The translations under genes and the position numbers were made by a program. From JAXMCI01 sp046349435 (lineage in GTDB: Bacteria > Pseudomonadota > Alphaproteobacteria > Dongiales > Dongiaceae), in NCBI GenBank assembly GCA_046349435.1, contig JAXMCI010000008.1, forward strand, positions 1 to 64,000: a stretch of 64,000 nucleotides of DNA, in the 5' to 3' direction. The notes beneath the pieces were generated by a model. It saw nothing but the letters and a program-made list of their open reading frames with translations, ran no database searches and was not told the DNA's origin. This document shows positions 63,984-64,000 of the stretch, piece after piece (within the stretch, counting starts at the first letter, position 1; each line of letters begins with the position of its first letter).

Positions 63984-64000
63984 ATGACCGAGCACGAGGC
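63984..64000 (+). CDS. Start of a further gene (cut by window end)
   Basis: ATG 63984 follows GGGGGA by about 9 bases and reads MTEHEA before the window ends. The divergent position relative to the secreted phosphoesterase gene supports it. Too little remains to identify the product. Confidence 0.35.

Overview
The window looks like chromosome from a very GC-rich Gram-negative bacterium, most likely an alphaproteobacterium of the Rhodospirillales/Geminicoccales type. The evidence is a CMP-KDO synthetase (LPS), a YejABEF importer, a two-haem c-type cytochrome next to kdsB-pheA and hisN, and G/C-biased third codon positions throughout. I did not compute GC content and the taxon is inferred. No rRNA, tRNA, CRISPR array, insertion sequence or prophage was seen.

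Layout. 1-7509: two tandem, closely related giant surface proteins with an inverse-autotransporter (intimin/invasin-type) beta-barrel and a right-handed beta-helix passenger of about 63-residue repeats; the first is cut by the window edge, the second has frameshifts. 7510-12815: kynureninase, a one-domain Lrp/AsnC protein, prephenate dehydratase, KdsB, a di-haem cytochrome c and a HisN-type phosphatase. 12936-21804: an MFS transporter diverging from a yejA-yejB-(racemase-like)-yejE-yejF-(hydroxyacid dehydrogenase) operon. 21964-28978: a degenerate haem-peroxidase-like protein, an M17 aminopeptidase, a glutathione S-transferase, a GT39 glycosyltransferase and a coiled-coil membrane protein. 29035-33907: a UdgX-type uracil-DNA glycosylase, a glycogen-debranching-like enzyme, a GT4 glycosyltransferase and an unknown protein. 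34070-44740: an RND efflux pair, two tandem GFA-family proteins, an MFS gene and its divergent TetR regulator with a perfect palindromic operator, an old yellow enzyme homologue, a small secreted beta-helix protein and a phosphoesterase. 44818-49673: a heavily broken multihaem cytochrome/TPR gene, a broken exported beta-carbonic anhydrase and two unknown genes. 49920-52719: reductases and a phosphoglycolate phosphatase. 52725-55283: a five-gene operon with a Tat-exported tyrosinase, a separate tyrosinase C-terminal-domain protein, a dodecin and two unknown small proteins. 55556-64000: a secreted unknown, a histidine phosphatase with guanine deaminase, a NatAB-type ABC exporter with a Sel1-repeat protein, a secreted phosphoesterase and the start of another gene.

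The most notable items are the tyrosinase/dodecin operon, the tandem inverse-autotransporter beta-helix proteins with a third small secreted relative near 43.4-44.1 kb, and several enzymes that keep their family fold but lack canonical catalytic residues (racemase-like protein in the yej operon, peroxidase-like protein, aldo/keto reductase, OYE). Single-base indels are concentrated in a few patches (5.2-5.5, 28.3-29.6, 31.4, 44.8-48.2 and 52.6-52.8 kb). They often lie in G/C runs and often compensate one another, so many apparent pseudogenes may be draft-sequence errors rather than real decay.
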